DNA from: RGIG4140 sp045635565
GTDB lineage: Bacteria > Pseudomonadota > Alphaproteobacteria > CAAHEQ01 > UBA3637
NCBI GenBank assembly: GCA_045635565.1
Contig: JAZTVX010000004.1
Coordinates: 1 to 15,658 of the forward strand
DNA: 15,658 bases
Direction: 5' to 3'
The first letter of the stretch is position 1. Each line of letters opens with the position of its first letter. The notes under the pieces were generated by a model. That model worked only from the letters and a program-made list of their open reading frames with translations, was not told the DNA's origin and did no database searches. This document shows, in pieces, positions 6,720-13,558 of this stretch. The translations under genes and the position numbers were made by a program.

Positions 6720-7883
6720 TATTTTTTTCTTTAAAATAACAAGTGAGCCGATAATAACAATTATTTTGACTAAAATTGCAATTAAAATGGCTGTTCTGGC
6801 GCCATAAATATCAGCAATCCACCCCATTAAGATAAGTACAAAAGCTGTAAAAATACCGGATAAACACGAAATAATGGATTTCATGGTTGCTCGTTGCTCA
6901 GATGAAAATTCGTGTTGCATAATATCGGCACAACTTGTTTTTTCTGTGCCATAAAATAACGAAACGGTTGCCATGATGAATGGTGAAAAGGTGTTGTTTA
7001 AAATCACACCCAATAATCGGACAAAGGCATTACCAATCATCGCAGAGAAAAATAATTTAACGACACTTATTTTACGAAAATAGGGTGCAATAAAAAAGCC
7101 AATTATACCTAAAATGTGTTTTGTAAAACGCACAATATTTACGCCCCATTGTGTTATTAATGTTTGATAATATGCCCCTTCAAAACGGAATGTTGCCATA
7201 CCGAAAGCTGTGTCAATCATTTCAATAGAAGCATAAAAACGTAATTTTTTGTTTTGCCATAAATTTTTGAATGCCAGTTTAAAATTTACCCAAGAATTTG
7301 TTTTTTTTGATTTTTGTGTGCATTGAGGTTCAATGTAAAACCATACAGCTATAAATTGACAGGCAAATGGAATAAGTGAGGCCCATGCTAATACGTGTAA
7401 TGAATAAAAATAAGTGATAACAGCTGCCATAACAGCACCGGCTGTCAGACCGATTTGGCCCCAACCACGACTTTTTGCATATTGGACTTTAAAATTTTCA
7501 CGTTCATTTAATTCATCCATAGTTTCATAAATCAAAGCTTCATCTGTCCCAGATTTGAAAGCTTCGGCTGTTCCATACAAAAAAGCCCCAATAAAGAGTA
7601 AAAAAGACAACTCAAAAGTGCCAGCCAATACCCATAACAAAAAGCCTAAAAAAATAAGGGCAGGGGAAAATAATAATGTTTTTCTGCGACCTATTTTATC
7701 GGAAATTAATCCGGCAGGAATTTCTAATAGTGTTGTAGAGAGCGATGCAACAGCAAAAACAGCCATTGCCAAAGCATAAGACTTTGTAATTGTTTCAAAA
7801 TAAACAATAGCCAAAGAAGCTAAAAACCATAACCCGCTTAAAAATTGGGTTAATTTAAATAAAATAAGATTTCTGCGTATCAT
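6711..7883 (-). CDS. Major facilitator superfamily transporter, 390 aa
   Basis: A twelve-helix-type membrane carrier that should export or import small molecules using the proton gradient. The cytoplasmic loop motif A is clear (GLISDKIGRRK, residues 58-68), followed by the GTDEALIYET stretch seen in drug-exporter-like MFS proteins of low-GC bacteria, and a basic central loop near residue 200. The start is the ATG at 7883: AGAGG is 6 nt upstream and the promoter places the transcript start near 7903, which excludes the two upstream in-frame starts. The stop lies inside an arm of FWY element copy 3. It is downstream of the AspRS gene on the same strand but has its own promoter, and a terminator lies between them. 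The substrate is unknown. Confidence 0.85.
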   Translation of the reverse strand: MIRRNLILFKLTQFLSGLWFLASLAIVYFETITKSYALAMAVFAVASLSTTLLEIPAGLISDKIGRRKTLLFSPALIFLGFLLWVLAGTFELSFLLFIGAFLYGTAEAFKSGTDEALIYETMDELNERENFKVQYAKSRGWGQIGLTAGAVMAAVITYFYSLHVLAWASLIPFACQFIAVWFYIEPQCTQKSKKTNSWVNFKLAFKNLWQNKKLRFYASIEMIDTAFGMATFRFEGAYYQTLITQWGVNIVRFTKHILGIIGFFIAPYFRKISVVKLFFSAMIGNAFVRLLGVILNNTFSPFIMATVSLFYGTEKTSCADIMQHEFSSEQRATMKSIISCLSGIFTAFVLILMGWIADIYGARTAILIAILVKIIVIIGSLVILKKKIVR

Positions 7884-7909
7884 AAATACCTCTTTGATAA
7901 ACATAAGAA

Positions 7910-7938
7910 AATATATCAAAATTTTTAATGTAAGGCAA
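7910..7938 (-). promoter_or_regulatory. Promoter of the MFS gene
   Basis: Minus strand TTGCCT (7938-7933), 17-nt spacer, TATATT (7915-7910). The transcript would start about 20 nt before the chosen ATG. Confidence 0.6.
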
Positions 7939-7964
7939 TCAAAAAAAGTAAAACATAACATCTA

Positions 7965-8067
7965 GCCCTTAGGGCAGGTTTAGATGGCTTGTTCAAGTTG
8001 TAATTGAAAGGAAAGGCTTTCAATTAAACGATACAAATTATCAATTTCTTTGATGTTATTGGCTCGG
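7965..8067. repeat. 103-bp direct repeat, copy B; tail of an FWY element
   Basis: About 90% identical to 3879-3981. On the minus strand it reads RANNIKEIDNLYRLIESLSF and onward, stop TAA (7982-7980). The FWYxVLSEY part, hairpin and arms are absent and the sequence to its right is unrelated (LYTL, preceded by a stop), so this copy is truncated. Confidence 0.85.
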
Positions 8068-8090
8068 AGTGTGTAGAGTTAAGTATATCT

Positions 8091-8133
8091 AAAAAATGGA
8101 TGCCGTATTCAAAAGTTTGAAATCGCGACATCC
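8091..8133 (-). terminator. Terminator after the AspRS gene
   Basis: Minus strand: GGATGTCG (8133-8126) pairs with CGGCATCC (8105-8098), with an inner TTCAA/TTGAA helix and then ATTTTTT. It is 25 nt past the AspRS stop and separates that gene from the MFS unit. Confidence 0.65.
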
Positions 8134-8158
8134 AGCTTTAAAATCAATTATTTTTCCA

Positions 8159-9457
8159 CTATGGGTTAAGATGGTTGACCCCTCTGAATAAGAACATCGT
8201 ATCACGGATTGATTCTAAATTTAACATTTGTTTTAAGAATCGAGAGCCACCAAGCCCCCAACCGCCATGTGGTGGAACGCCATATTTAAAGAAGTCTAAA
8301 TACCATTGAATATCAGTTGTTCCAAGGCCTTTTGCAATCAATTGTTTTACTAAAACATCTGGTCGTTCTTCTCGTTGAGCCAAGGTTGTAATTTCCACTC
8401 CCTTGTAGATTAAATCAGCAGATTTTGTACAAGGCTTGTCTTCATAATATTTATGATAAAAAGGGCGAGCCGTAATGGGGAAATCTGTTAAGAAAACAAA
8501 ATCATGTCCTTTGGCTGCAAAATGATCTCCCAAAGCTTTTTCTTCTTCGGAAGATAAGTCAGAACCATCATCAAAGCTTCCTAATAATTGCTTGGCTTCT
8601 TTCATTGTAATGCGAGGGAATGGTGTTTCTGGTACTTTAATGTCAATACCATATAATTGTTTGACTTCATCACCATATTCTTCTTTCATTTTTGTCAAAA
8701 TGAACGCAATCATATTTTCTTCAAGCTTTATAATATCTTCATGGTCCTTAATGTAGGCCATTTCAACGTCATAACAGGTACATTCGGTTGCATGTCTGGT
8801 TGTAAAGGATTTTTCGGCACGGAAAATGGGGCCGACTTCAAAAACCTTTTCTAAACCACCAGCAATAGCCATTTGTTTATATAGTTGGGGAGATTGAGCC
8901 AAATAAGCTTTTCTATCAAAATAATTGACTTCAAACAAATCTGAAGAGCTTTCGCTTGGAGTAGGCATTAATTTCGGTGTGTGAATTTCTATAAAACCTT
9001 GCTGTGTTAAAAATTCACGATAATATCTATCAAATGCTCCGGATAATTTCATAATTAAAGCATTCTTGGGTTTCCTGATATCTAAAAATCTGTATTGATG
9101 CCTTAAATTTGACGTTGTTTCAGATCCTTTTTCATAAACAGGAATTGGCAATTCCGGTAATGATGGGGAGATAACTGAAATAGAGGAAGCTTCTATCTCG
9201 ACATGATTTGGCGCTTTGTCTTCAGCCTTTACAATACCTTGAACGGAAATTGCTGTTTCTAAAGACAATGATTTAACTAAATTAAAGATATCCGGTGTTG
9301 AATTTTTTACAATAACAACTTGAGTAGTACCGGTGATATCTCTTAAAACGATGAATGAAACACTACTTTGAGCACGCAATGCATAAATGCTGCCCTTAAT
9401 CAGAACTTCTTCACCAATATGTTTTTTTAGATTTTTAATATATGTTCTTTGTAACAT
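8159..9457 (-). CDS. Aspartyl-tRNA synthetase, archaeal-genre (AspRS2 / aspartate--tRNA(Asn) ligase type)
   Basis: A class II synthetase that activates Asp and charges tRNA-Asp, and possibly tRNA-Asn, in the cytoplasm. An N-terminal OB fold (1-105) binds the anticodon. The catalytic part has YLAQSPQLYKQ (185-195, Asp pocket), motif 2 FRAE...TTRH (212-222) and motif 3 GWGLGGSRF with R406. At 432 aa without the large bacterial insertion domain it is of the short archaeal kind. Oddities: EITTLAQREE (355-364) replaces the usual EIxSGxQRIH, motif 3 has GSR in place of GER, and the end is LFRGVNHLNP instead of LFPRDxxRLxP, so it may be a divergent accessory copy. The ATG at 9457 follows AAAGGTG. 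Regulation is by the T-box upstream. Whether the cell has a second AspRS cannot be seen here. Confidence 0.85.
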   Translation of the reverse strand: MLQRTYIKNLKKHIGEEVLIKGSIYALRAQSSVSFIVLRDITGTTQVVIVKNSTPDIFNLVKSLSLETAISVQGIVKAEDKAPNHVEIEASSISVISPSLPELPIPVYEKGSETTSNLRHQYRFLDIRKPKNALIMKLSGAFDRYYREFLTQQGFIEIHTPKLMPTPSESSSDLFEVNYFDRKAYLAQSPQLYKQMAIAGGLEKVFEVGPIFRAEKSFTTRHATECTCYDVEMAYIKDHEDIIKLEENMIAFILTKMKEEYGDEVKQLYGIDIKVPETPFPRITMKEAKQLLGSFDDGSDLSSEEEKALGDHFAAKGHDFVFLTDFPITARPFYHKYYEDKPCTKSADLIYKGVEITTLAQREERPDVLVKQLIAKGLGTTDIQWYLDFFKYGVPPHGGWGLGGSRFLKQMLNLESIRDTMFLFRGVNHLNP

Positions 9458-9484
9458 TTTTACACCTTTATTTTTTTTGTTTAT

Positions 9485-9618
9485 GTAAGGACGAATTTCG
9501 TTCGTGGTGCCAACCTTACTTTTGTCTATTTAAAGCTGTTACGGGCTTTCCCGAAAGGTTCTAATCAAGCTTTTGGCTCTTTCTTCCTTTGGCTCCTCTG
9601 TGTCGCAGAATCATAGCC
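9485..9618 (-). promoter_or_regulatory. T-box riboswitch leader (Asp), compact, probably translational
   Basis: Minus strand, 5' to 3': a short hairpin GGCT...AGCC (9618-9591) with inner TCTG/CAGA and a terminal loop CGACA that shows GAC, an Asp codon (9604-9602); then a helix AAAGCT/AGCTTT (9573-9532) enclosing CGGG-AAAG-CCCG; then the diagnostic element GTAAGG(T), bulge TGGCACC (9512-9506), ACGAA-loop-TTCGT, CCTTAC. The bulge is the UGGNACC that pairs with the uncharged tRNA 3' end; N = C fits a G discriminator base, as in tRNA-Asp and tRNA-Asn. No T-run hairpin follows before the AspRS ribosome site (GGTG, 9465-9462), which CACC of the bulge could mask, so control is probably on translation. 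The first stem is far shorter than usual. Confidence 0.75.
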
Positions 9619-9627
9619 TCTAATGTA

Positions 9628-9657
9628 TCATTATGCATAAATTAAATGAAAAATCAA
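9628..9657 (-). promoter_or_regulatory. Possible promoter of the T-box/AspRS transcript
   Basis: Minus strand TTGATT (9657-9652), 18-nt spacer, TAATGA (9633-9628). It would start the RNA a few bases before the first T-box hairpin, which supports the short-stem reading. Confidence 0.4.
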
Positions 9658-9666
9658 TATAAATAT

Positions 9667-9793
9667 TTATTTTAAATAGAAATTTTTAGTTTGTATTATA
9701 TCTTTTATTAATTCATTTGTATTATTGGCTCGGTATTCGTTAAGCACGCTGTACCAAAAATCAAATAAGCCCCTAAAAATGGGTCTTTTTTTT
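9667..9793 (-). repeat. FWY element, copy 4 (no arms)
   Basis: Minus strand: RPIFRGLFDFWYSVLNEYRA and onward, ending at TAA (9669-9667). The hairpin is decayed (one C-T mismatch, 9769-9786) but keeps an eight-T run on the plus strand. The TTCGATAA arms are missing; a copy of the 99-bp repeat lies close by instead. The plus-strand frame through this element (LARYSLSTLYQ) is the antisense of the conserved peptide. Confidence 0.65.
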
Positions 9794-9843
9794 ATGCTTA
9801 TTTTTCGCTTGTTTTTACTTTCCCGTCACAGTTACACGTCACC

Positions 9844-9942
9844 CAATTCCAACATCTGCTCATCTATGGCTATCGCCTTGTTTCGCAGTGTTTCATTGCT
9901 TTACGCAGAAAAACAGTTCCCCAAACGGTTTTTCCTTGCGCA
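9844..9942. repeat. 99-bp palindromic repeat R1, copy A
   Basis: About 95% identical to 12162-12260, same orientation. One end is a long imperfect palindrome: 9904-9919 pairs with 9925-9942 around CCCCA. No protein role is visible here. Confidence 0.85.
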
Positions 9943-9992
9943 GTGATAAAGACATTCAGACGCACCTATATTTTAAGATTTTAGTACCATTT

Positions 9993-10042
9993 TTCCCGTT
10001 CGGATTTGTAAGATTTTGATGATTTTTGCCCGATTGGATTTT
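9993..10042. repeat. 50-bp repeat R2, copy A
   Basis: Two conserved blocks, TTCCCGTTCGGATTT and GCCCGATTGGATTTT, start 33 nt apart, as in copy B (11888-11938), while the sequence between differs. On the minus strand both copies read NPIGQK...KSERE with synonymous changes, suggesting a coding origin. Confidence 0.65.
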
Positions 10043-10138
10043 CAACCACAACCACTTTTGCATGATGATTGTCTTTTTAATGTGTTTTGCTTGAATCTGT
10101 TATTTTTCCCATTTTAATTTTGTTTGACATATTATATA

Positions 10139-10167
10139 TTAACTTTACTTTACCACGCTTTTATGAT
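10139..10167 (+). promoter_or_regulatory. Promoter of the LRR gene
   Basis: TTAACT (10139-10144), 17-nt spacer, TATGAT (10162-10167). A TTGACA at 10124-10129 lies upstream and may give a second start. Confidence 0.5.
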
Positions 10168-10198
10168 ATACTAAAAGAACAATAAAGGATAAATTATT

Positions 10199-11875
10199 AT
10201 GGCGGAAAAAAATGTTTTTGATCAAATCAAGAAACAGAACGGTGAAAGTTTCGCAAAGTCAATTCGCGCATACGATAATGGTATTTTTGATATTCCCGAC
10301 ATTGTTGATATTGTAAAATATGCCGGTCGAGAGGCTGAACCACTTATGCAATACTTAATTTCATTAAAAAAAATCAAAATCGAAGATGCTGAAGTAGTTA
10401 AGGATCCTTTTGAGTTGTTGTCCGATGCTGGTTATAATGCCTATTATGTGACTAACATTGATGAACAAAATCGGATTTCAAAATATTTTGAACCAACTGA
10501 AATGCTATGTACATTTCATGACCCAACTAGATTCCAAAGATATCATATTATCAATGCCGTTAAAAAAAATGTTTCCGAGATTAAAAGGGAAGATTTTAGA
10601 GGTAAAGAACAAAGAGAAGATGCTTATGGAACAAGTGTTATATCTATTCAGATTGCAACGCAAGGAGGTTTTATTTCAATCAAAAACAGATACAATCACT
10701 CTATCCAGAATCCCGATAATACATTTAACAGTAATCCGGACAATATTATCAAAGGATTATCAAGTTCTTTAAAAAAATATCTTCAGGTTGATTTTTCTTC
10801 TGATGAAGTTTCTCTTCCTCACTATTTCATCAATATCAACAATCAAATCGTTCGATGTCATGGGGAAGAAAATAATATTTATTTCGCTGATGGTTGTTAT
10901 GCCAAAGATGGAAACATTTTCCCGCTAAATAAAGATACTGAATTGATGTTGGATACATGTATACTAAATGTTAAAAACAGGACGCTGTATGATCCAAGTT
11001 GCTGTCGGGAACCAATATCGATAGATGATGTTCAGGAAAAAAGCGGTAGTTTGATGAGTGTGTTAGCGCATGAATTAAAAAACAAGAGATTACAAATTGT
11101 AAAAAACAAAAATGGCGGACACAATGTTTTTGCAGATGGGAAAATAATTGTCAGTGTGAAAAATGGGCAAATTACAGCCTTAAATCTGCCAAATACAACA
11201 ATGGTAGGTGATAATTTCTTGAAGCATAATGAAACCTTAGAAACTCTTAATGCCCCAAACTTAACAACGGTGGGTGATTATTTCTTGTTTAACAACCGAA
11301 CCTTAGAAACTCTTAATGCCCCGAACTTAACAATTGTAGGCAATAATTTCCTGAAGTGCAATGAAACCTTAGAAACTCTTAATGCCCCGAACTTAACAAC
11401 GGTGGGCGATTATTTCTTGTTTAACAACCGAATCTTAGAAACCCTTAATGTGCCGAACTTAACAACGGTAGGCGATTATTTCTTGTACTACCATCAAACA
11501 TTAGAAACTCTTAATGTCCCGAACTTAACAAGTGTAGGCCATGGTTTCTTGTACAGCAATCAAAACTTAAAAACCCTTAATGTGCCGAACTTAATAACTG
11601 TAGGTCATGATTTCTTATACTACAATCAAACATTAGAAACTCTTAATGTCCCGAACTTAACTACGGTGGGCGATTATTTCTTGTGGTGCAATGAAGCCCT
11701 AGAAACTCTTAATGCGCCGAAGTTAAAACGGATAGGCACTATATCTTCCAAATTAAAAACTTTTTTGAAGAAAAATCAGACAAGAAATCCATCAGACAAT
11801 AAAAAATTGGATACACATAAGAAAAATACTGTAGAAATATTAGTTAAACGCCGCAAAAACAGTCGACAAATTTAA
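10199..11875 (+). CDS. Leucine-rich repeat (BspA-like) protein, 558 aa
   Basis: The ATG has AAAGGA 9 nt upstream. Residues 1-300 form a non-repeat domain with GGFISIKNRYNHSI and PDNTFNSNPDNIIKGLSSSL, a pattern I associate with LRR proteins of gut bacteria; its function is unknown. Residues 325 to about 516 are eight full and one partial 22-residue repeats of the type LETLNAPNLTTVGDYFL, which should stack into a short solenoid for protein binding. The C-terminal 40 residues are very basic and lysine-rich. There is no signal peptide (it begins MAEKNVFDQIKKQ) or anchor, so it is probably cytosolic or exported by a dedicated route. It stands alone between repeat pairs R1 and R2. Confidence 0.8.
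   Translation: MAEKNVFDQIKKQNGESFAKSIRAYDNGIFDIPDIVDIVKYAGREAEPLMQYLISLKKIKIEDAEVVKDPFELLSDAGYNAYYVTNIDEQNRISKYFEPTEMLCTFHDPTRFQRYHIINAVKKNVSEIKREDFRGKEQREDAYGTSVISIQIATQGGFISIKNRYNHSIQNPDNTFNSNPDNIIKGLSSSLKKYLQVDFSSDEVSLPHYFININNQIVRCHGEENNIYFADGCYAKDGNIFPLNKDTELMLDTCILNVKNRTLYDPSCCREPISIDDVQEKSGSLMSVLAHELKNKRLQIVKNKNGGHNVFADGKIIVSVKNGQITALNLPNTTMVGDNFLKHNETLETLNAPNLTTVGDYFLFNNRTLETLNAPNLTIVGNNFLKCNETLETLNAPNLTTVGDYFLFNNRILETLNVPNLTTVGDYFLYYHQTLETLNVPNLTSVGHGFLYSNQNLKTLNVPNLITVGHDFLYYNQTLETLNVPNLTTVGDYFLWCNEALETLNAPKLKRIGTISSKLKTFLKKNQTRNPSDNKKLDTHKKNTVEILVKRRKNSRQI
11171..11745 (+). repeat. Tandem 66-bp units encoding the LRR repeats
   Basis: About 8.7 units of 66 bp, with several near-identical at DNA level (for example those starting near 11237 and 11369). 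Such identity allows copy-number change by recombination or slippage without loss of frame. Confidence 0.85.
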
Positions 11876-11887
11876 AAAAAATCTGCA

Positions 11888-11938
11888 TTTCCCGCTCGGA
11901 TTTATCAGACATTCTTACCTTCTGCCCGATTGGATTTT
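11888..11938. repeat. 50-bp repeat R2, copy B
   Basis: Partner of 9993-10042, directly after the LRR stop. The two blocks have the same 33-nt offset. The minus-strand frame reads NPIGQKVRMSDKSEREM. Confidence 0.65.
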
Positions 11939-11991
11939 TGGATTTTCTCCGAACTTTAAGACATTGAACGAATTTTTTAAATTTCTGTCTT

Positions 11992-12527
11992 CTAATAGTT
12001 CTTTAATAATCGTTTTGTGATTAAACTGTGGCCTTCTTCGTAAAGAGCATCAAGTCTTTGATGATTGCTTTCTGCTTCACTGAGTTCACTGATTGACTTG
12101 ATTAAAAAATGTAATGCATCTATGGATGGATGTCTGTGTTCTGATAGTATCATCCCATAATCAATTCCAACATCTGCTCATCTATGGCTACCGCCTTGTT
12201 TCGCAGTGTTTCATTGCTTTACGCAGAAAAACAGTTCCCCAAACTGTTTTTTCTTGCGTAGTTATTTTTATTTAAAAACTGTTCAGAAAACTCATATTGA
12301 GTATTGATGTATCCCAAATCCTTTAAATGATTAAAGACCTTGATTAAATAATCTGTATCAGGGTGTTGAGGGAGTTCTTCTGTGGGTTCGGTTTGTTCAT
12401 CTGCTGGTTTAGGTTGCTCTATTGGTTCTTCTTTCAACCCTTTCTTTTCAATAAGTTGAGCCCTTACTTTTGCTAATAATTCATCTAATTTTTGTTTTGA
12501 CGACATTTGACGACATATTTTCTGCAT
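11992..12527 (-). pseudogene. Small helical protein gene interrupted by repeat R1
   Basis: The upstream part (12527 to 12261) encodes a charged helix (SSKQKLDELLAKVRAQLIEK), a Pro/Glu-rich linker, and a domain start YLIKVFNHLKDLGYINTQYE with FSEQFLNKNN. At 12260 the frame enters repeat R1 and stops after YARKNSLGNCFSA. Beyond R1 the missing part continues from 12159: YGMILSEHRHPSIDALHFLI, then KSISELSEAESNHQ, to TAG (11994-11992). Removing 12160-12260 joins NKNN to YGMILSEHRHPS and restores 144 codons. The layout (a Tyr-rich turn, then HPSIDAL) resembles small DUF6626-like proteins of unknown function, but I am unsure of that. The start has GGAAG 4 nt upstream; a second ATG follows at residue 8. 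Confidence 0.7.
12160..12260. mobile_element. Palindromic insertion R1, copy B, about 99 bp
   Basis: It interrupts the gene described at 11992-12527. On the minus strand the insert begins (TA)CGCAAG and ends GGAATTGAT(TA), so a 2-bp TA duplication is possible, although copy A (9844-9942) lacks it. ACGCAGAAAAACAGTT (12221-12236) pairs with 12242-12259, with two bulged bases. It has no open gene and no terminal inverted repeats, so it would depend on an enzyme from elsewhere. Confidence 0.6.
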
Positions 12528-12600
12528 TTGACTTCCGGCATTTTGTTCAATTTTGAATCATTTTTCAGACAAATTTGATAAAAATCATCTAAAATCTACT

Positions 12601-12613
12601 CGAATCGGATTCG
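12601..12613. promoter_or_regulatory. Perfect 13-bp palindrome upstream of the kinase operon
   Basis: CGAATCGGATTCG lies about 58 bp before the kinase start and just upstream of TTGATT (12623-12628) and TATAAA (12644-12649; spacing 15, so a weak promoter). It could be an operator. Confidence 0.3.
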
Positions 12614-12670
12614 TTTTTTAACTTGATTTTGGAAAGATAAAGATATAAAGTGTATTAAAGGAGTTAAAGA

Positions 12671-13558
12671 TTGTTTATGCTAATACTGAACATTAATGGG
12701 CCGATGAATTCCGGAAAAACAACGGTTTCTAAGATTTTGGTAAACTTGTTGCCGAAAGCCACTTTTATTGAAGTAGATGAGCTGATGAGCGATGAGGAAC
12801 AGGCAAAGCTGGGCTTATCCCTGCAACAAGGGTGGGCAGAACGAAAAAAACAACTGAATGAAAAGTTATTGGCATTAAAAGAAGGTGAAGAATTTGAAAC
12901 CGTTATCTTCGCTTATCCGATTTCAGAAGAAAGTTATCAAAAATGGTCTGCTCTAGCCGATGAAAACACTCGATTTTTGAACATTACCCTTGCCCCCAGT
13001 TTAGAAGAATGTTTAAAGAAACGTGGTACACGGGAACTCACCGATTGGGAAAGAAATCTCATTTGGAAAATGTATGAAGAAGGTTATCAAAATCGTCCAT
13101 ATTCTGATTTTATTATCAATAATGATAACCAAACACCCGAAGAAACTGCTGAGATTATTAAAGGATTTATAGAACACGCTTTATCCCCAAAACAACAGTG
13201 GGTACATTTGGTGGAAAGGCGTTGGCCTGCACTTGTGAACGGAGAAAAAACATCTACACTTCGTTTAAATGAGGGATTTATTCATAAAGGATTTTTGGTT
13301 TATAAAGACTGTCCGAAAGAACAATGGGCAGAGGTGGTTTATGTGACTCAGGTCTATTATCTGCCCTTAAAACAGGCTTTGGAAACAGATGGTTTTGATA
13401 CGCACACGCCAGATGTAGAAACAGGCTTAAAACAAATGCGGGTTCATTATCCGGATATAACACTAGATACACCGATTTTATTGGCAAAACATTTAAGTGT
13501 TCCGGAAACAAAAAAACTCTATCCCAATCAAGTAGAGGAGATTTTGAAGAATGCCTAA
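12671..13558 (+). CDS. P-loop kinase fused to ASCH domain, 295 aa
   Basis: The N-terminal part is a small P-loop kinase: Walker A GPMNSGKT (10-17), an acidic VDEL, and a lid-like segment with KKRGTRELTDWER. It resembles kinases that phosphorylate nucleosides, antibiotics or RNA ends. From residue 177 an ASCH domain follows (WVHLVERRWPALVNGEKTST, then LRL); ASCH domains are related to PUA folds and bind or process modified RNA or nucleosides. The fusion suggests recognition and phosphorylation of one nucleotide-like target. AAAGGAG (12657-12663) is 7 nt before TTG 12671, which I take as start; ATG 12677 is the alternative. The stop overlaps the next gene by 8 nt. It is first in an operon with another kinase and, downstream, two Nudix genes. 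Confidence 0.75.
   Translation: MFMLILNINGPMNSGKTTVSKILVNLLPKATFIEVDELMSDEEQAKLGLSLQQGWAERKKQLNEKLLALKEGEEFETVIFAYPISEESYQKWSALADENTRFLNITLAPSLEECLKKRGTRELTDWERNLIWKMYEEGYQNRPYSDFIINNDNQTPEETAEIIKGFIEHALSPKQQWVHLVERRWPALVNGEKTSTLRLNEGFIHKGFLVYKDCPKEQWAEVVYVTQVYYLPLKQALETDGFDTHTPDVETGLKQMRVHYPDITLDTPILLAKHLSVPETKKLYPNQVEEILKNA

Noticed and set aside
1673..9793. Integron attC sites between gene cassettes
   Set aside because: No GTTRRRY core or integron integrase is visible, and genes are on both strands.
9725..9946. 73-aa plus-strand frame beginning LARYSLSTLYQ
   Set aside because: It is the antisense of FWY copy 4 and of R1; codon-position changes fit the minus strand.
10458..10772. 104-aa plus-strand frame within the LRR gene
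   Set aside because: An out-of-frame shadow with no ribosome site.
11171..11745. CRISPR array
   Set aside because: The 66-bp units are continuous coding LRR repeats without spacers.
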